A stretch of DNA of 64,000 bases, taken from positions 21,832,237 to 21,896,236 of the forward strand of contig CM048844.1 of the NCBI GenBank assembly GCA_026545765.1, read 5' to 3'. Of the stretch, positions 1 through 11,531 are shown in pieces. Within the stretch, counting starts at the first letter, position 1, and each line of letters begins with the position of its first letter. The DNA comes from Plantago major (Eukaryota > Streptophyta > Magnoliopsida > Lamiales > Plantaginaceae). Both the position numbers and the translations under genes were made by a program. The notes beneath the pieces were generated by a model that searched no databases, had not been told where the DNA came from, and saw nothing but the letters and a program-made list of their open reading frames with translations.

Positions 1-188
1 GCTTTAGGAGCCACGTATTGATTGTTTCTGCACTGTTTCATTGCACAAGGGCACTTTATCAACCCATCCTTTACACAAGCCGGATTTGACATTGCAAATG
101 CAATGAAACCTTCAACCCCTTTCAGAAAACTCCATTAAACTCTGCCATTGAGAGTACGACAATACATCCATGAACGATCGGTATTCAT
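1..188 (-). pseudogene. TNP2-type transposase N-terminal domain, copy 1 (relic)
   Basis: Translated from an ATG at 188 on the minus strand, this reads DRSWMY near the start, then GVEGFIAFAM and LIKCPC, which is the pattern of the plant transposase-associated domain at the N-terminus of CACTA TNP2 proteins. An in-frame stop lies between DRSWMY and the GVEGF motif. The reading frame runs off the window at base 1. It parallels the copy at 471-920, so the N-terminal segment is present twice in the same orientation. It is not a functional gene. Confidence 0.65.
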
Positions 189-470
189 TGAATAATTAGA
201 TAATAACCTGACACGTTTGAATTCATTAGATCGAGGTCTTTCATTTACGATAATAAATCATTTTCACAATAATTCAATCAATTGCTACGTAATATAAGTT
301 ATATTAGATCCAGTCAATTGTTACGGCATTACATAATATAAGTTACATCAGCTTCAATTTTACCATAATGTTTGGTTTCATATATATATATATCAACTAA
401 TGATTACTAGTTATACAAGCCTAGAGACAAAACGGATGAAACTCCTCATTCTCATGCACGATCCTCCTCA

Positions 471-920
471 TCACTTGTGACGCTCCCTACCACAGAACTT
501 GCATTCCAACAGATCTACATCCTCCTCCCAATACACCATACACATGTTCCGACAAGTAGAAAGGCACTCGATAGGCGGCCCCAAACCCCGCCTCTCCCTC
601 CATTGGAGGTATGCCATGGACGGTGCTTCCTCACCGTGATGAATCCATACATGATACTCAGGCATGAATCCGTAACGTCGCAAGTGCTCGAATACTGATG
701 TAGGCGTCATAAATTGCTTGTTTTTGCAGGTTTACAATGTGCAAGGACACTTTATTAACCCCCCAGTTGCACAAACCGGACGTCCCATGGCAAACGAGAT
801 GAAACCTTTAACCCCTTCTACAAAACTCCTAGAAACTCTACCATTTACCGTCGTACGATCGTACATCCATGAACGGTCGGAATTCATTGTATACTTTATT
901 TTTAACCTGACACGTTCCAA
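471..920 (-). pseudogene. TNP2-type transposase N-terminal domain, copy 2 (relic)
   Basis: Two minus-strand reading frames, 920-732 and 710-471, are in the same frame and separated by one TAA stop (732-734) plus seven codons. Together they carry DRSWMYDR, FVEGVKGFISFAM, LIKCPC, TCKNK, YHVWIHHGE and a C-x2-C pair in LECKFCG. This order matches the start of plant CACTA transposases (transposase-associated domain, then the W..HGE and zinc-ligand segment). A second stop follows the C-x2-C pair, and no DDE catalytic domain is visible. This is a remnant of a once coding exon, not a spliced gene. Confidence 0.75.
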
Positions 921-1375
921 TTGATTAGATCGTATTTAATTTATTAGATCGATTCCAATTCGGATAAGAAGATTGTGGAGGTTAATTGTTAATTATTATA
1001 TGTTCCTTATAAATTAATTATTAATTAAGTGTTCGATATGTTACAAAATTGGGCATATATTTTAACCATTTCAACCTCTTAGTACATATATTATATACTT
1101 AACATACATATCAAATTAACTAATTACTCTATACATATCGAATTACTACATATATTCATATCAAATTACATACTTAACATACAAATTTATCAAATCAAAA
1201 CTACATACTTCTATACTTAACAAACATATCAAATTAACTAAACTAACTATATATACTTAACACACAAATCAAACTAACTACATACATTCATACATACCAA
1301 ACTTAACATACTACATACATTCATATCATACTACATACCTAACATATATACATATCATTAACTAAACTAACTATC

Positions 1376-1464
<89 letters not shown>

Positions 1465-1560
1465 AATTGAACAAATTACATATCAAATTACATATAATTG
1501 ATCAAATTAACTAAACTAACTACTATATACTTATCATATATACATATAATTGCTCAAATT
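921..1560. repeat. AT-rich low-complexity stretch with (AT)n microsatellite
   Basis: The stretch has no credible gene. It holds loosely repeated words of the type CATATCAAATTAACTAAAC and a pure AT dinucleotide run from about 1379 to 1462 with a single TG interruption. It lies inside the CACTA remnant. Confidence 0.7.
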
Positions 1561-1812
1561 AATCAAAATAAACAAAATCCCCAAATTTTTAAAAACTAGG
1601 GTTTTAGCCAAAATACCTTGATTAATCGGTAGAAATCTGAAATTGATCGAAGAATCAAACTCCTTGTCACACGAGCTTCGATTAGGCACCAAGATTGGCC
1701 GGAATAACGAAGAATTCACCGGAAATCGAAGAGAGGAGAAGAAGAGAATGAGGAAGAACCGAAGAAGAATGAAGAACGTGAATGATTCTGCTTGCTGTCT
1801 GTCCCGATAAAA

Positions 1813-2190
1813 CCCCTCTGGGCCGACGGACACGTATCCGTCGGCCTAGAAGGGCCGATCCACCGCTATTTGGGGCGACGGATAGGTATCCGTCGCTCCA
1901 TAGTGAAGGTATCCGTCGCCCCATAGCGACGGATAATCCTATCCGTCGCCCCTTTTTTTTTTAAATTAAAAATATTAACGACGGATAAAATTATCCGTCG
2001 TTAATAATTTCATTTTTTTTTTAAAAGTCAAACTTGGGCGACGGATAATAATTATCCGTCGCCCAATTTAGCGACAGATAAGTTATCCGTCGCTAATAAG
2101 CGATGGATAAGTATTATCCGTCGCCAAACGGGGCGACGGATTCTCAATTAGCGATCCGTCATTATGGGGCGACGGAAATCCGTCGCCCCA
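1813..2190. repeat. CACTA subterminal inverted-repeat array
   Basis: Repeated GCGACGGATA followed after a few bases by TATCCGTCGC, in both orientations, fills this segment. Short, clustered palindromic repeats next to a CACTA end are the usual transposase (TNPA) binding region. The same motif family occurs at both ends of the element at 31004-41872, so the two elements belong to one family. Confidence 0.8.
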
Positions 2191-2225
2191 TAATGTAGTT
2201 TTTTAATGATTTTCTTGTAGTGTGA

Positions 2226-3000
2226 TCTTCCACAATGCAAAATCGTTTGCACCTGTAAACTTGTCAATGTCAAACCTTGTTGAACCCATAGTTGATCACA
2301 ACGCCGCAATCACTGATCGAACACAGCTCCTTCTTCCCACAGACGGCGCCACTTGTTAAGTATTCGAACCAAGATTGCAATAAAACCAATCAACTATTTG
2401 ACAAATACAATCACCAATCAAAGCAATAAAGCACAAGCACAATATAACGTGGTTCGATTGAATAAATCCAATCTACGTCCACGGGGAATCAACGAATTTT
2501 ATTACTCTACAACCTTCCTCAATACAAGCCTAGTTACAGAGAAATTGACCCAGAATTACGCCTTGAATTCTACCACACAACTCTCACAACTACTGCTAAT
2601 AATCACTATTCTAATCACGAAGAATAGCACAAAACCGGAAGATTAATCAGCTTGTTCTTTTTTCTCCTTGCTAAACTTCAGTCTGCTTCTGTTTCTTTTA
2701 TAAGAGAACAGAGCAATCCTAATATTGCCGGAATTGATCACAACCGTACGATCATTAACCGCCATATTGATCAAACGGTCTAGCAAGAAGCGTGTTTCTA
2801 CTTATCCTAGCCATATTACGTTTTCTCTCCAAATTTGGTTAGGAAACATAACAGACTATGATTCCTTTTTGCAAACAAATCCCTGTGATTCTGAAACAAG
2901 AACACTGGTCCATGTAAACCTGGAATCTTCGAAAACACCCCAAACACTTCACACTGAGTTTCGAAAAGATTGAATTAAACTTACCATACACTTCTCAGAA
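2226..3000 (-). mobile_element. LTR retrotransposon remnant: primer-binding site plus LTR
   Basis: On the minus strand an LTR end (CGAATACTTAACA, ending near 2354) is followed two bases later by TGGCGCCGTCTGTGGG, a typical plant LTR-retrotransposon primer-binding site. The LTR body contains CTTATAAAAG (2695-2704), a likely U3/R TATA box. The internal region stops at 2226, where the CACTA element adjoins, so the CACTA apparently inserted just inside this element. The upstream LTR boundary is not sharp; 3000 is an estimate. An inverted copy of the last 125 or so bases of the LTR lies at 5692-5823. No coding domain remains in the window. Confidence 0.6.
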
Positions 3001-3950
3001 GCTCTTAGTTGTAGATTTCCCTTAGTTAAGTCTTTGAGGTAAAACATATGATTTCTTTTGGTGAACTAAAATGTAGCTTTCACGTAAGGCTCATATCAGA
3101 TGACATGTTTATAAGTGAGAAAAAAGAAACAGAAAACTTTCGGATAAATAACTATCTTTTGATTTAACTTTTAAAAGTTAGGAATCTGATTCTATGTGCC
3201 ATAAGCATAAAGCACCCAGATTAAGAACCGTTAAAATTCATGTTTCTCCACTATTTTACTGTTGAACTAAGCAAAAATATCTCAATGAAGGGCTCAAAAT
3301 ATCCTACAAGTCCCATCAATAAACCAACTGTGAAAAACTCAGTTGCCTTTCAAACATAGTATTATGATATAAAAAATCATATAAAGTAAAACCAAATTTA
3401 GGCAAGTTAAGATTTAAAACAATTATATAATCTCTATCTAAGTGCAATTTGCATAGTCAATTAGTCTTTTTGCAGCTAGTTAGTGGCATCATCCTTATCT
3501 TAAATTATCAAACAAAAATATCATCTAATCCCTCCGTTCCATCAATAACTTCCTAACTTTCATTTTTTAGAGTCCTATTAGAAACTTTCTAACCCATAAA
3601 TGGAAAGTTTTTACCCCACTAACTAATTATTCTTTATTATTTATTTTTCCTACTTTATCATCACTTTATTCAATCTCTCTTACTTTATCATCCACTTACA
3701 TTTTTACCAATATAATAGCTCATACAAACTATTTTTTAATGCATATTTGTTAATCTAAGAGAAAATAGCATATTAAGAATTTTTAATGTAGAGGAGTTAG
3801 TAACTACTAACTACTATTTTAATCAAAAGATTTATCCTGTAAATTTGTCCTGAGGTGAAAATAGCTGTACAATGATAAAATGAACGGTCCTAATTAATTC
3901 ATTCGACATATAGTACGTACGTACATAACAAAAGTTGCGCCTGTAAAGTT
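3001..3950. other. Intergenic, with Stowaway-like MITE fragment
   Basis: There is no gene. CCCTCCGTTCC at about 3530 followed by AT-rich sequence resembles one end of a Stowaway-like MITE, but I could not find a clean matching right end. The rest is upstream sequence of the inhibitor gene. Confidence 0.4.
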
Positions 3951-3954
3951 ATAT

Positions 3955-3962
3955 TATAAATA
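3955..3962 (+). promoter_or_regulatory. TATA box of the inhibitor gene
   Basis: TATAAATA lies 89 bases before the ATG at 4051. Transcription would start around 3985-3995, downstream of the in-frame ATG at 3964, which argues that 4051 is the true start codon. Confidence 0.6.
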
Positions 3963-4050
3963 CATGGATGGAGCATTAAAGATTCTAGTGCATCACCAAC
4001 TTCTAATCACTTTCCCAATTAGCCTTCTCCATCTATCTAAAAATTCAGAA

Positions 4051-4566
4051 ATGGGAATATCCAAGATTTTACTTGTATTTTTCCAATTTTATGGATTAAT
4101 CGCGCAGCTGAAGGATGAGCGCGACCTCAATCTAATGGAAACAACGTGCAAAAACACACCGAACTACCAACTATGCGTCTCCACCATCAGCGACAGCCCG
4201 AGCAGCGCTGGCGCTGACATGGAGGGACTCAGTTTGATAATGGTGGCTGCGGTCCAAGCCAAGGCGGAAAAGGCCCTTGTAGTTATAGATGAGCTTGAGA
4301 AACTCCAACCGGAGCTGACAGGACGGTTAGAACAGTGCACGAACACGTATAGGGCGGTGTTGAAGGCAGATGTCCCTGAAGCTATGGCAGGTGTAAAGCA
4401 AGGCGTCCCTAAATTCGCGGAATTTGGGATGTCGGATGCGAGGTGGGAGGCTGATATATGTGAAGCTAGTCTTGGAAAGGTTGTGGAGTTGCCTTTGAGT
4501 AGGGTGAATAAGGATGTGCATGATCTTGCTGAGATTGCTGTAGCTATCATCAGGAATTTGCTTTAG
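4051..4566 (+). CDS. Invertase / pectin methylesterase inhibitor family protein
   Basis: This single-exon gene encodes 171 residues from the ATG at 4051. A short hydrophobic signal peptide (about residues 1-19) is followed by an alpha-helical inhibitor domain with the four conserved cysteines: TCKNTPNYQLC near the mature N-terminus, then EQC and ADICE. The family makes two disulfide-bonded pairs and binds either apoplastic/vacuolar acid invertase or pectin methylesterase 1:1. The ADICE segment and the C-terminal DLAEIAVAIIRNLL resemble the invertase-inhibitor (C/VIF) branch, but family members cannot be assigned to a target from sequence alone. The frame is open up to 3964, but that ATG lies next to the TATA box and would spoil the signal peptide, so I chose 4051. 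The length is normal for the family and no breaks are seen. Confidence 0.85.
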   Translation: MGISKILLVFFQFYGLIAQLKDERDLNLMETTCKNTPNYQLCVSTISDSPSSAGADMEGLSLIMVAAVQAKAEKALVVIDELEKLQPELTGRLEQCTNTYRAVLKADVPEAMAGVKQGVPKFAEFGMSDARWEADICEASLGKVVELPLSRVNKDVHDLAEIAVAIIRNLL

Positions 4567-5352
4567 TTTGTTTGTTTTATGATCACTTTTGTCCTGTTAA
4601 TTTCTCTTTCTATACTCCTTTACTCACAACAAGTGTGTCATGTGTAGCAGGGCATATATATACGGTATATATATGAAGCATATGAACTGATGATTGTTGA
4701 TTGATAATGAAAACATGAAGTTAAGTTAATTATGATTGTAGGAAATGGGCAAGTCCCAGATGTCTTTGTGTTTTCAGCTAGATTATATTCCTAGCTGCAG
4801 TGGGTCAATTTAACTAAAAGTGAGGAATAATATCATATCAATCGGAGTTTCAAATTGTATGATAGTGATTTCGTTTTACTTTATTAAAATATATAATGTC
4901 TTCTTGACTAAAATAAGTTTGTTTATCGAACACCATTAAAATGAATTAGCACTTTATCATTATCACTAAACGATGTGCCAGCCAGATATTAACAAGTTAA
5001 TACGAGACAAATTAAATGAGGAAAGGGTTCGGCATTATCCTTTACGAGAATATTTGAGAGACTTCGGTTCTTTTACGTACCGGAGAAGAGACACGCACGC
5101 ATTTTGGCTTATTTTGCCAATTTATATGTTTTGTTTATTTATTTATTTAAATTATGAATAACTATAATATTTAGACTCGTATGTGGGGTGTTCGATTCTA
5201 AGTAGTTAGGATTTTTCATTCATTTAGAATTTTACTTAACTTTCTTTCGAGGATAGTGGTTCTTGTGCTCTCACCATTAACATTGAGTTATTTCTTTTGC
5301 CTTCTATGAGTTAGAATGCTACTTTTACTATCTTTCATTTTGCTTGTCCAGT

Positions 5353-5534
5353 TAAGAGTGTACGCGGGCGGTTACATGCGGTTATTTACTAAAATTATAA
5401 CCGACCCGTTAATGGCGGGTAGGTCAAATCACTAACCACAGCACGTGGAGTTTTCACCAAACCGTCGCGGGTCGGTTGGTTATTTTACGCGGGCGGATGA
5501 CGAACGGTTCGGCGGTTTTCACACGCTTAAATGA
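5353..5534. repeat. Small GC-rich element, possible non-autonomous DNA transposon
   Basis: A GC-rich island in AT-rich surroundings starts TTAAGAGTGTACGCGGGCGG and ends with an approximate inverted copy (CCGCCGAACC / CGTGTGAAAACCGCC type). The ends resemble those of short hAT-like elements. I could not define a target duplication. Confidence 0.3.
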
Positions 5535-5691
5535 ATTACATTGGTTTAAGGAATTAAATTACTTACATTGGCATTAATTACATTGGCTTAAGATTAATTA
5601 CATTAGTCCAGTAAATTACGTTATCCTAGTTACTCATGGATTTTTTCTACCCTACAACATGCTGCACTATCTCCTGATGCTTCAATGCGTT

Positions 5692-5823
5692 ATACCGTGG
5701 GCGTAGATTGAATTTATCGAACCACATTATATTGTACTTGTATTTTATTGCTTTGATTGGTGATTGTATTTGTCAAGTAGTTGATTGGTTTTATTGCGAT
5801 TTTGGTTCGAATACTTAACACTT
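5692..5823 (+). repeat. LTR fragment, inverted copy of 2354-2485
   Basis: The reverse complement of this segment matches 2354-2485 closely: TTAAGTATTCGAACC, then CAATAAAACCAATCAACTA, then GTGGTTCGAT, in the same order. It is a fragment of the same LTR family lying on the other side of the inhibitor gene in opposite orientation. Confidence 0.75.
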
Positions 5824-5990
5824 AGATTTCACATATATCTATAAGTTCGGACTGGTAGATAAGATAGAAATTTTTGCATCGTCTCAAAACTTATATCAAG
5901 AAAAGAAAGACTGGTCAAAGAAAGTCTTGCAATATCATTTATTTAATTTCATTAATAATTCTGTAAAATTGTTACAAACATCCATTATTC

Positions 5991-8900
5991 TTACAATGTT
6001 GTTTGTTTACTGGAGTTGATATCTAGCTTGATCTCTTTCCCAATAGGCAGTGACAAGTTTGGAATCTCCACAATATCAAATCCATTCTCTGCTGTCTTAA
6101 CATTCATCTCCAGCTTACTGCTTTCTGTCTCAATTCCATTGACCTTTGTGGAAGTTTTACTCAATCCAAGAACTGTAACCTTTTGAATAATCAACTTCTG
6201 TCCCAGAGCATAATCGCCATTGACAACCTGAGATGCAAGAGTCAGCTTATTGTCAACGATGCTAGTGTTAAAGTTTATCAGAGTCCAGTTTCCTCCTTCA
6301 GCTCCCATCTCCAAATCCTCTCCATTATCCAAGAAAACTGATCCAGAGCTATTGCCTTCTTTCGTAACAACGACCAGCAACTCAAACGGTGTTTTCCGGG
6401 CTGCTTCTGTTGTCATTTCTTCTCCTTGCATAGTGATTATGGTTCCTTCACGAACATGCACGTTTATGTGGTCTGATGGCGCAGACAGCCTAACCGAATG
6501 TCCAGTTTCTGCCACGACTGAACCTGTATAGTTAAACATGTCGAACCAGTTCCCTGCAGGGAAATATGCATCCACATAGTCATTTCCAGAAGATAGCACG
6601 GGTGACACCATCACTCCCTGGCCCAACAGGAACTGGGAGTTGATTCCGTAAGTGTTGTTATCTGCAGGAAACGAAAAGAAGAGTGGCCGAGCAATAGGTT
6701 TCCCTTTGGTGTGAGCCTCGTACATTAGTGTGTAATAGTATGGTAGTAGTCGATAACGAAGTCCCAACACTTTCTTGGCTGATTGTGCAACAGAATCCCA
6801 GAGATACAGCTCTTGACGGCTACTGCTCTTATCCGAATGGTCTCTAGAAAAGGGATAAAAAGCCCCCAACTACAGCACAAAACATAGGACAATAAGTCAG
6901 CCTAGGCCACTGTTTATCATCTTTCATATTGCAAGGAAGAATCATGCATTGATATTTAAATAAAATATATATACATACCTGAATCCAACGACGGCATAGT
7001 TCTTCATTTGTGTCTCTCATAAAACCACATATATCTGCCCCAACCATTGGAATACCAAATAATCCAAAGTTTAAGATGGCTGGAATTGTATAAGCCATGT
7101 CATCCCAACTTGCAGCATTGTCCCCGGTCCAATGAGCTGCGTATTTCCCAGAACCTACGAAGGTCGACCTACTCAACACAAATGGCCTCTTACCGGTTAC
7201 ATTAACTAAAGCTTTATTTGTAGCTTTTGACTCTAAAAATCCATACAAATTGTGAACGTTATAATCTGTGACATTCCCAAAGTGAACTGATGTTGCTGCA
7301 ACAGTTCTGTCATTGAGACGACGGTTATTTCCAATCTTATAAGGAGGATTGTCTATGGTAGAGTTGGGACTATCGGGTGAGCTCATGAAGTTGGCGGCTT
7401 CGTTCATGTCAAGCCAAATGCCATCAACGGGAACAAGATCACGGAAAATCTTGATCTCATTTGTCCAATAGCTTTCTGTTTTTGGGTTCAGGAAGTCAGG
7501 GAAATAGGTCTTTCCTGGCCAAACTTGACCTTGGTACGGGACATTGTCACGTTGTATGAAGATGTTCGCTTCCATTCCTCTGGTGTAAGTAGGATATGAG
7601 TCATTTATTGCTATACCTGCATATTTGACATCAACTCTGGAATATAAAGACAATGCTCAAATGAAAACATCAGTATATCTTTGCTATAGTATGAGTAAGC
7701 GAGTTTACCAGGATCTACGATCACGACGTACTTCTGACTATTGTTATGAAGTTTATCAACAAACGCCTTCATCTTATCCAGAGGAAAATTGACGGGATCA
7801 AATGTGAAATCTTTGTAAGCCTCCATGTAATCAATATCAGTCCAAATAGTTTCAAGAGGGATCTTCGCATTTGAGTAATTAGCAACCACACTCTCAACGT
7901 CATTGACATCTTTATAACCATACCGGCACTGATGGAAGCCTTCACCAGAAAGAATATAAAGCGTGTTAAATGTCAAATCAATAAACAGATCAAAGTGGTC
8001 TCAACTAAGTTCAAATTCATGGCTCGAAAATGATGTGTATGCAACTAAATTCTTTAGGAAAACCGTATTTAACTTAGACAGAGGCTAATTCTCCAACCTA
8101 AGTTTCAAACCAAGCATGCAAAAAACCTCGTAGAAACCCGGATGTGATGCAGTCGATCCGACAGAATTCCTAGCTTACACAGACCGTATGTGACTAATTC
8201 ACAAAGTGCATCAACTATAAATCAGTTGCTTTCAAACTTCAAGACTCCACATAGTGACCACAATAACAAAACCTTTGCAGAATAACATTCCAAATCATTG
8301 GCTCCTCATAGAGAACAAAATTAAGGAGTTAAGGTTCAAAACGTTTAACATCATGTAACAGTTTATCTCAAATCCAAATAGCCCCGTAAGTTTCACATGT
8401 TATCAGCATGGCATGTCAATTATATAGGCGAAGAAAACAGTACTCACCAAAAGTCCAATAAGGCATAGGGGCAGGGCGACCGATAAGCTCAGTATACTGC
8501 TCCACTACCATATCTGGCATAGGTCCAGCAAAGACATACAAATCGATAATCCCACCGATTACTTTATAAGTAATCCTATCTCCACCGTAAAATACATCCA
8601 TCCCATTACTGTTAAGCAACAGAACACCATGGCTACTCCCATTTGGAGACCTCACATCCATATAAAATGGATGGGCACCATACAAGTTAGTATCTTTGTT
8701 CGAGCTAGGAATATCTGCTGCCCAAAGGGTCATCATCTGATTATTCTTCTCCAATCGGAAAGTGCTCTTGGTATGCTCACCAATGCCGTAAAGATTGGAA
8801 CTATCTGAGGGTAGGGAGGATGATAGCTGGATGTATTGATCCTTGTATATGAGGTAGGTTGAGGAGTTATTGTCAGATGGAGTGGTGTTAAAGAGTGATT

Positions 8901-9594
8901 CACCGGTGGATTTGCGGGTGATTGAGAAGCCGAATGGAGTGATGTTGTGGAGGGTGAAGATTAGGTCTGAATTGGGATCGGTGAGCTGCATCGGAGAGTC
9001 GTTGAGGTGGGTCTTGGACAGGATTCGGAGGCTCTGACTGTTGTTGGAACGAGGGATAACAGAGTCCGGAATTTCCCATCTGGTGGCGTTCGAGTCTGTT
9101 ATTTTGATTCTCAAACGCTCATTTGTTTCCAAGCTGTGTCATCAGAAATGCCACAACACAAAAAGATTACTCAATTAGTACTCCATGTAAACTTTTCCAA
9201 GCTCATTATAAAATAACTGCTGGGTACAACTTGTGAAGATGATGGTACAATCAAAATCCCTAAATCCAATTCTTGATGTACAATAACAATGCAGTATGTA
9301 CAACTCGATTGTTCTGCAATATAAACTGATTATAAGATGGATATACCTAGCAGTGAGAGTGAGGTGTTGAATGTCCTGTCCGAAAACCGACGAATTGTTG
9401 ATAAGCTGCAGATTAGCTGTCAGTGTATTGCCATTGCCAGAGCCACTGACAGATTGGACAGAGTAACCATATCCAACGGCATCATCGTTCTCATTGGAAC
9501 AAGATATCAAAATTGGATTCAAGAAAATCAAACAAGACAAGAAAATAAGCTGCAAAAAGTGTTTTGTACAAGTAGCAGCACTTGTCTCCATCAT
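5991..9594 (-). CDS. Secreted acid alpha-glucosidase (GH31), gene A
   Basis: Five exons on the minus strand: 9594-9347, 9133-8448, 7939-7709, 7616-6979, 6869-5991. They join in frame to 893 residues, the usual size of plant acid alpha-glucosidases. Residues 1-33 look like a signal peptide, so the enzyme is probably apoplastic or vacuolar and releases glucose from maltose and short alpha-glucans. The GH31 barrel shows [11 protein letters not shown], the nucleophile in WLDMNE (about Asp458) and the acid/base in HWTGDN (about Asp554). WTDIDYM fits alpha-glucosidases rather than alpha-xylosidases, which carry a WNDDDHM-type motif there. All splice sites match B and C, but the sequence is clearly more diverged from them than they are from each other. 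It is divergent from B. No stops or frameshifts are seen. Confidence 0.9.
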
Positions 9595-10989
9595 GGGTAT
9601 GGTTTGTGTGGATAAAATTCAAGATTTGGTTGACCTTTTTAGACAACTGTGTTTATTAGTGATCTGCAAGTAGCCATTACGAATGTGTTAGTGAAAATGA
9701 ATATACAAGTAAAATGAATATGACACAGTTAATAAAATTGATTTGATTTGTGTAACAGAAACATTTTGGTGCTAAATTGGAGGATTATGATCGATCCTTT
9801 CTTAATAGTACAATTACCTTTCAGCTTGGGATGTTGCTGATTGCAAATTTCAGAAATGGAGTGAGAGTAGAGTAGCTACTATTCAGAAATCTTTGGTGAA
9901 TGTGTTGTTGGGCATACAATTGAAGGGGTATTAATTTATAGTTATCAAATTTTATAAACTGCCACTTTTGTTTTAAGATTTGATGAGTCTTTTGTAAAAA
10001 GAAATGGAAAGGATAATAAAAATCTGGAAAAGTAGGAACAAATATTAAAGTAATGTAGAAATTATAAAAATTATGAGTAAATTATTTTTAAAAAGGGTAT
10101 GTAATCTCAAAATTTGAGAGAAGGTAGTAATTAATTTATAAGAACAGAGACATAAGATTATGAGATTAAAAGAAAAGTGGAAGACTGGAAGTAGAAAAAT
10201 CTGAAAAAGTGGCAATGTCAAAAGTTTATCCATAAGAAACATTGACACCGTGGCAAGACCAACATGAAATGGATGAATAAGATTTTTAAAATACAATTAT
10301 ATTAGACTTAAAAATAAATTAACAACTATTTATAATTTAAAATAAATAATAAAACCACTTAAATAAATTTAAGTTAAATGTTACATAATATAATTGTATG
10401 ACTTTTTTTTTAAAGTCAAGAGTTTGTGGAACAAGATTCCTATTTATTATAATTGTGAAATTTTCTTATTTCGTAGAACTACTCAATTCGCACAAAGTCT
10501 TAGAAAAGACCTGCATTAGGGATAGACTGATAGACGGATTAATGTTTTAATTATAAATATAATGTTTTAAACATATTAGTAATGTTTTACGAGTAAACAT
10601 TTTATGTTATTTTTTATGCATAAACTTCTGCAAGATACCACATCACATATTTTATTACATACATAGTATATTTAACTATAAACATTACATAATCTGAAAT
10701 GCAGATAATGCAATTAAAATGTAAGTTTGTTATACGCAATACGATCTTAATATTTTTTGTTTGGCTGCAAAATGTATTAGTAATAAGTGGAATGGTTGAT
10801 GTGGTGGACTTTTTTGGTATCTCCCTCATCTCATCATGCAAGCTGCAAATGTGAATTGTTGACTGAGAATGCTGATTTGGTGTGACATTTTTCTCAACTT
10901 GTTCATTTCGTCAGCAAATACGTACGTCAATGGGTGTGTTAGACCTGGTGAAATGACACCCAGTCTTGTTCTGTGTTTTTGCAATCAAG

Positions 10990-11213
10990 CTCCGTTTTTT
11001 ATAAAACTTTTCATTTTGACTTTAATCACAAATTACTCTTAAACTATAATAGTAAATAATTTAATAAAATCATATAATAAAAATTTAATTACTAAATTTT
11101 CATTATATGATTTTATTAAATTATTTACTATTATCGTTTGGAAGTAATTAACGGTCAAAGTCGGAGATAGTTGACTGCAGAATAGTAAAATGAAAGTTTT
11201 ATAAAAAACGGAG
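10990..11213. mobile_element. Foldback MITE
   Basis: The ends CTCCGTTTTTTATAAAAC and GTTTTATAAAAAACGGAG are perfect inverted copies. The interior also folds: AGTAAATAATTTAATAAAAT around 11049 pairs with its complement around 11112-11131. The whole 224-bp segment would form a long hairpin. No coding capacity. The target duplication is unclear. Confidence 0.7.
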
Positions 11214-11356
11214 GGGTAAGTCTTACTACCATTTATAATTAATCCTCGAATATCCGGTATTTCTCTTTCTGTAAAATACAATTTTGAGGAAAACGAAGTT
11301 CATGACAAATACTGTACTATACTACTATGTTACCCATCTTTAAAAAAATCGCCAAA

Positions 11357-11362
11357 CACGTG
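11357..11362. promoter_or_regulatory. G-box (CACGTG) upstream of glucosidase B
   Basis: The palindrome CACGTG, a core for bZIP/bHLH factors, lies about 170 bases before the B start codon. In the duplicated promoter of C the matching position reads CACGTA (18485-18490), so the palindrome is lost there. A functional role is inference only. Confidence 0.4.
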
Positions 11363-11531
11363 AATACAGGACCATGGGACCAATCCAGAATAAAAGCCAG
11401 AAAACGTCCCTTCTGTTCCCATTAATTAATGCTTTCTGATTCATGATCCTCTCAGATTAATGTATGATTGTATCTTTATAAACTTACGATTATCGATTAT
11501 AGCTAGCTTCAATTTCATCCAAACCACACTG

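Larger units (their letters stand above)
1..2222 (-). mobile_element. Partial CACTA (En/Spm) transposon, terminus at 2222
   Basis: Read on the minus strand, the element begins at 2222 with CACTACAAGAAAATC, the canonical CACTA end, followed by an array of short inverted GACGGAT/ATCCGTC repeats (about 1813-2190). A leader-like stretch (about 1560-1780) shares words with the leader of the complete CACTA element at 31004-41872, for example ATTCCGGCCAATCTTGG. Further in lie two decayed copies of the N-terminal transposase-associated domain. The other terminus is outside the window. The three bases after the end are TGA, but the partner duplication cannot be checked. Seen: terminus, subterminal repeats, domain relics. 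Inferred: all of 1-2222 belongs to one element. Confidence 0.8.
4567..5990. other. Intergenic between inhibitor and glucosidase A
   Basis: No gene is seen. The segment holds the inhibitor's 3' flank, a GC-rich small repeat at about 5353-5534 and an LTR fragment at 5692-5823 (both listed separately). The last 50 bases or so are probably the 3' UTR of glucosidase A. Confidence 0.5.
9595..11531. other. Divergent intergenic region between glucosidases A and B
   Basis: This stretch of about 1.9 kb separates the two divergent start codons and should contain both promoters. It is AT-rich and holds a foldback MITE (10990-11213) and a G-box (11357-11362). Reading frames here are short and low-complexity; I accept none as genes. 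Confidence 0.6.

Noticed and set aside
3964-4050. Upstream start for the inhibitor gene
   Set aside because: The ATG touches the TATA box, so it is probably not transcribed, and it would put 29 residues in front of the signal peptide.
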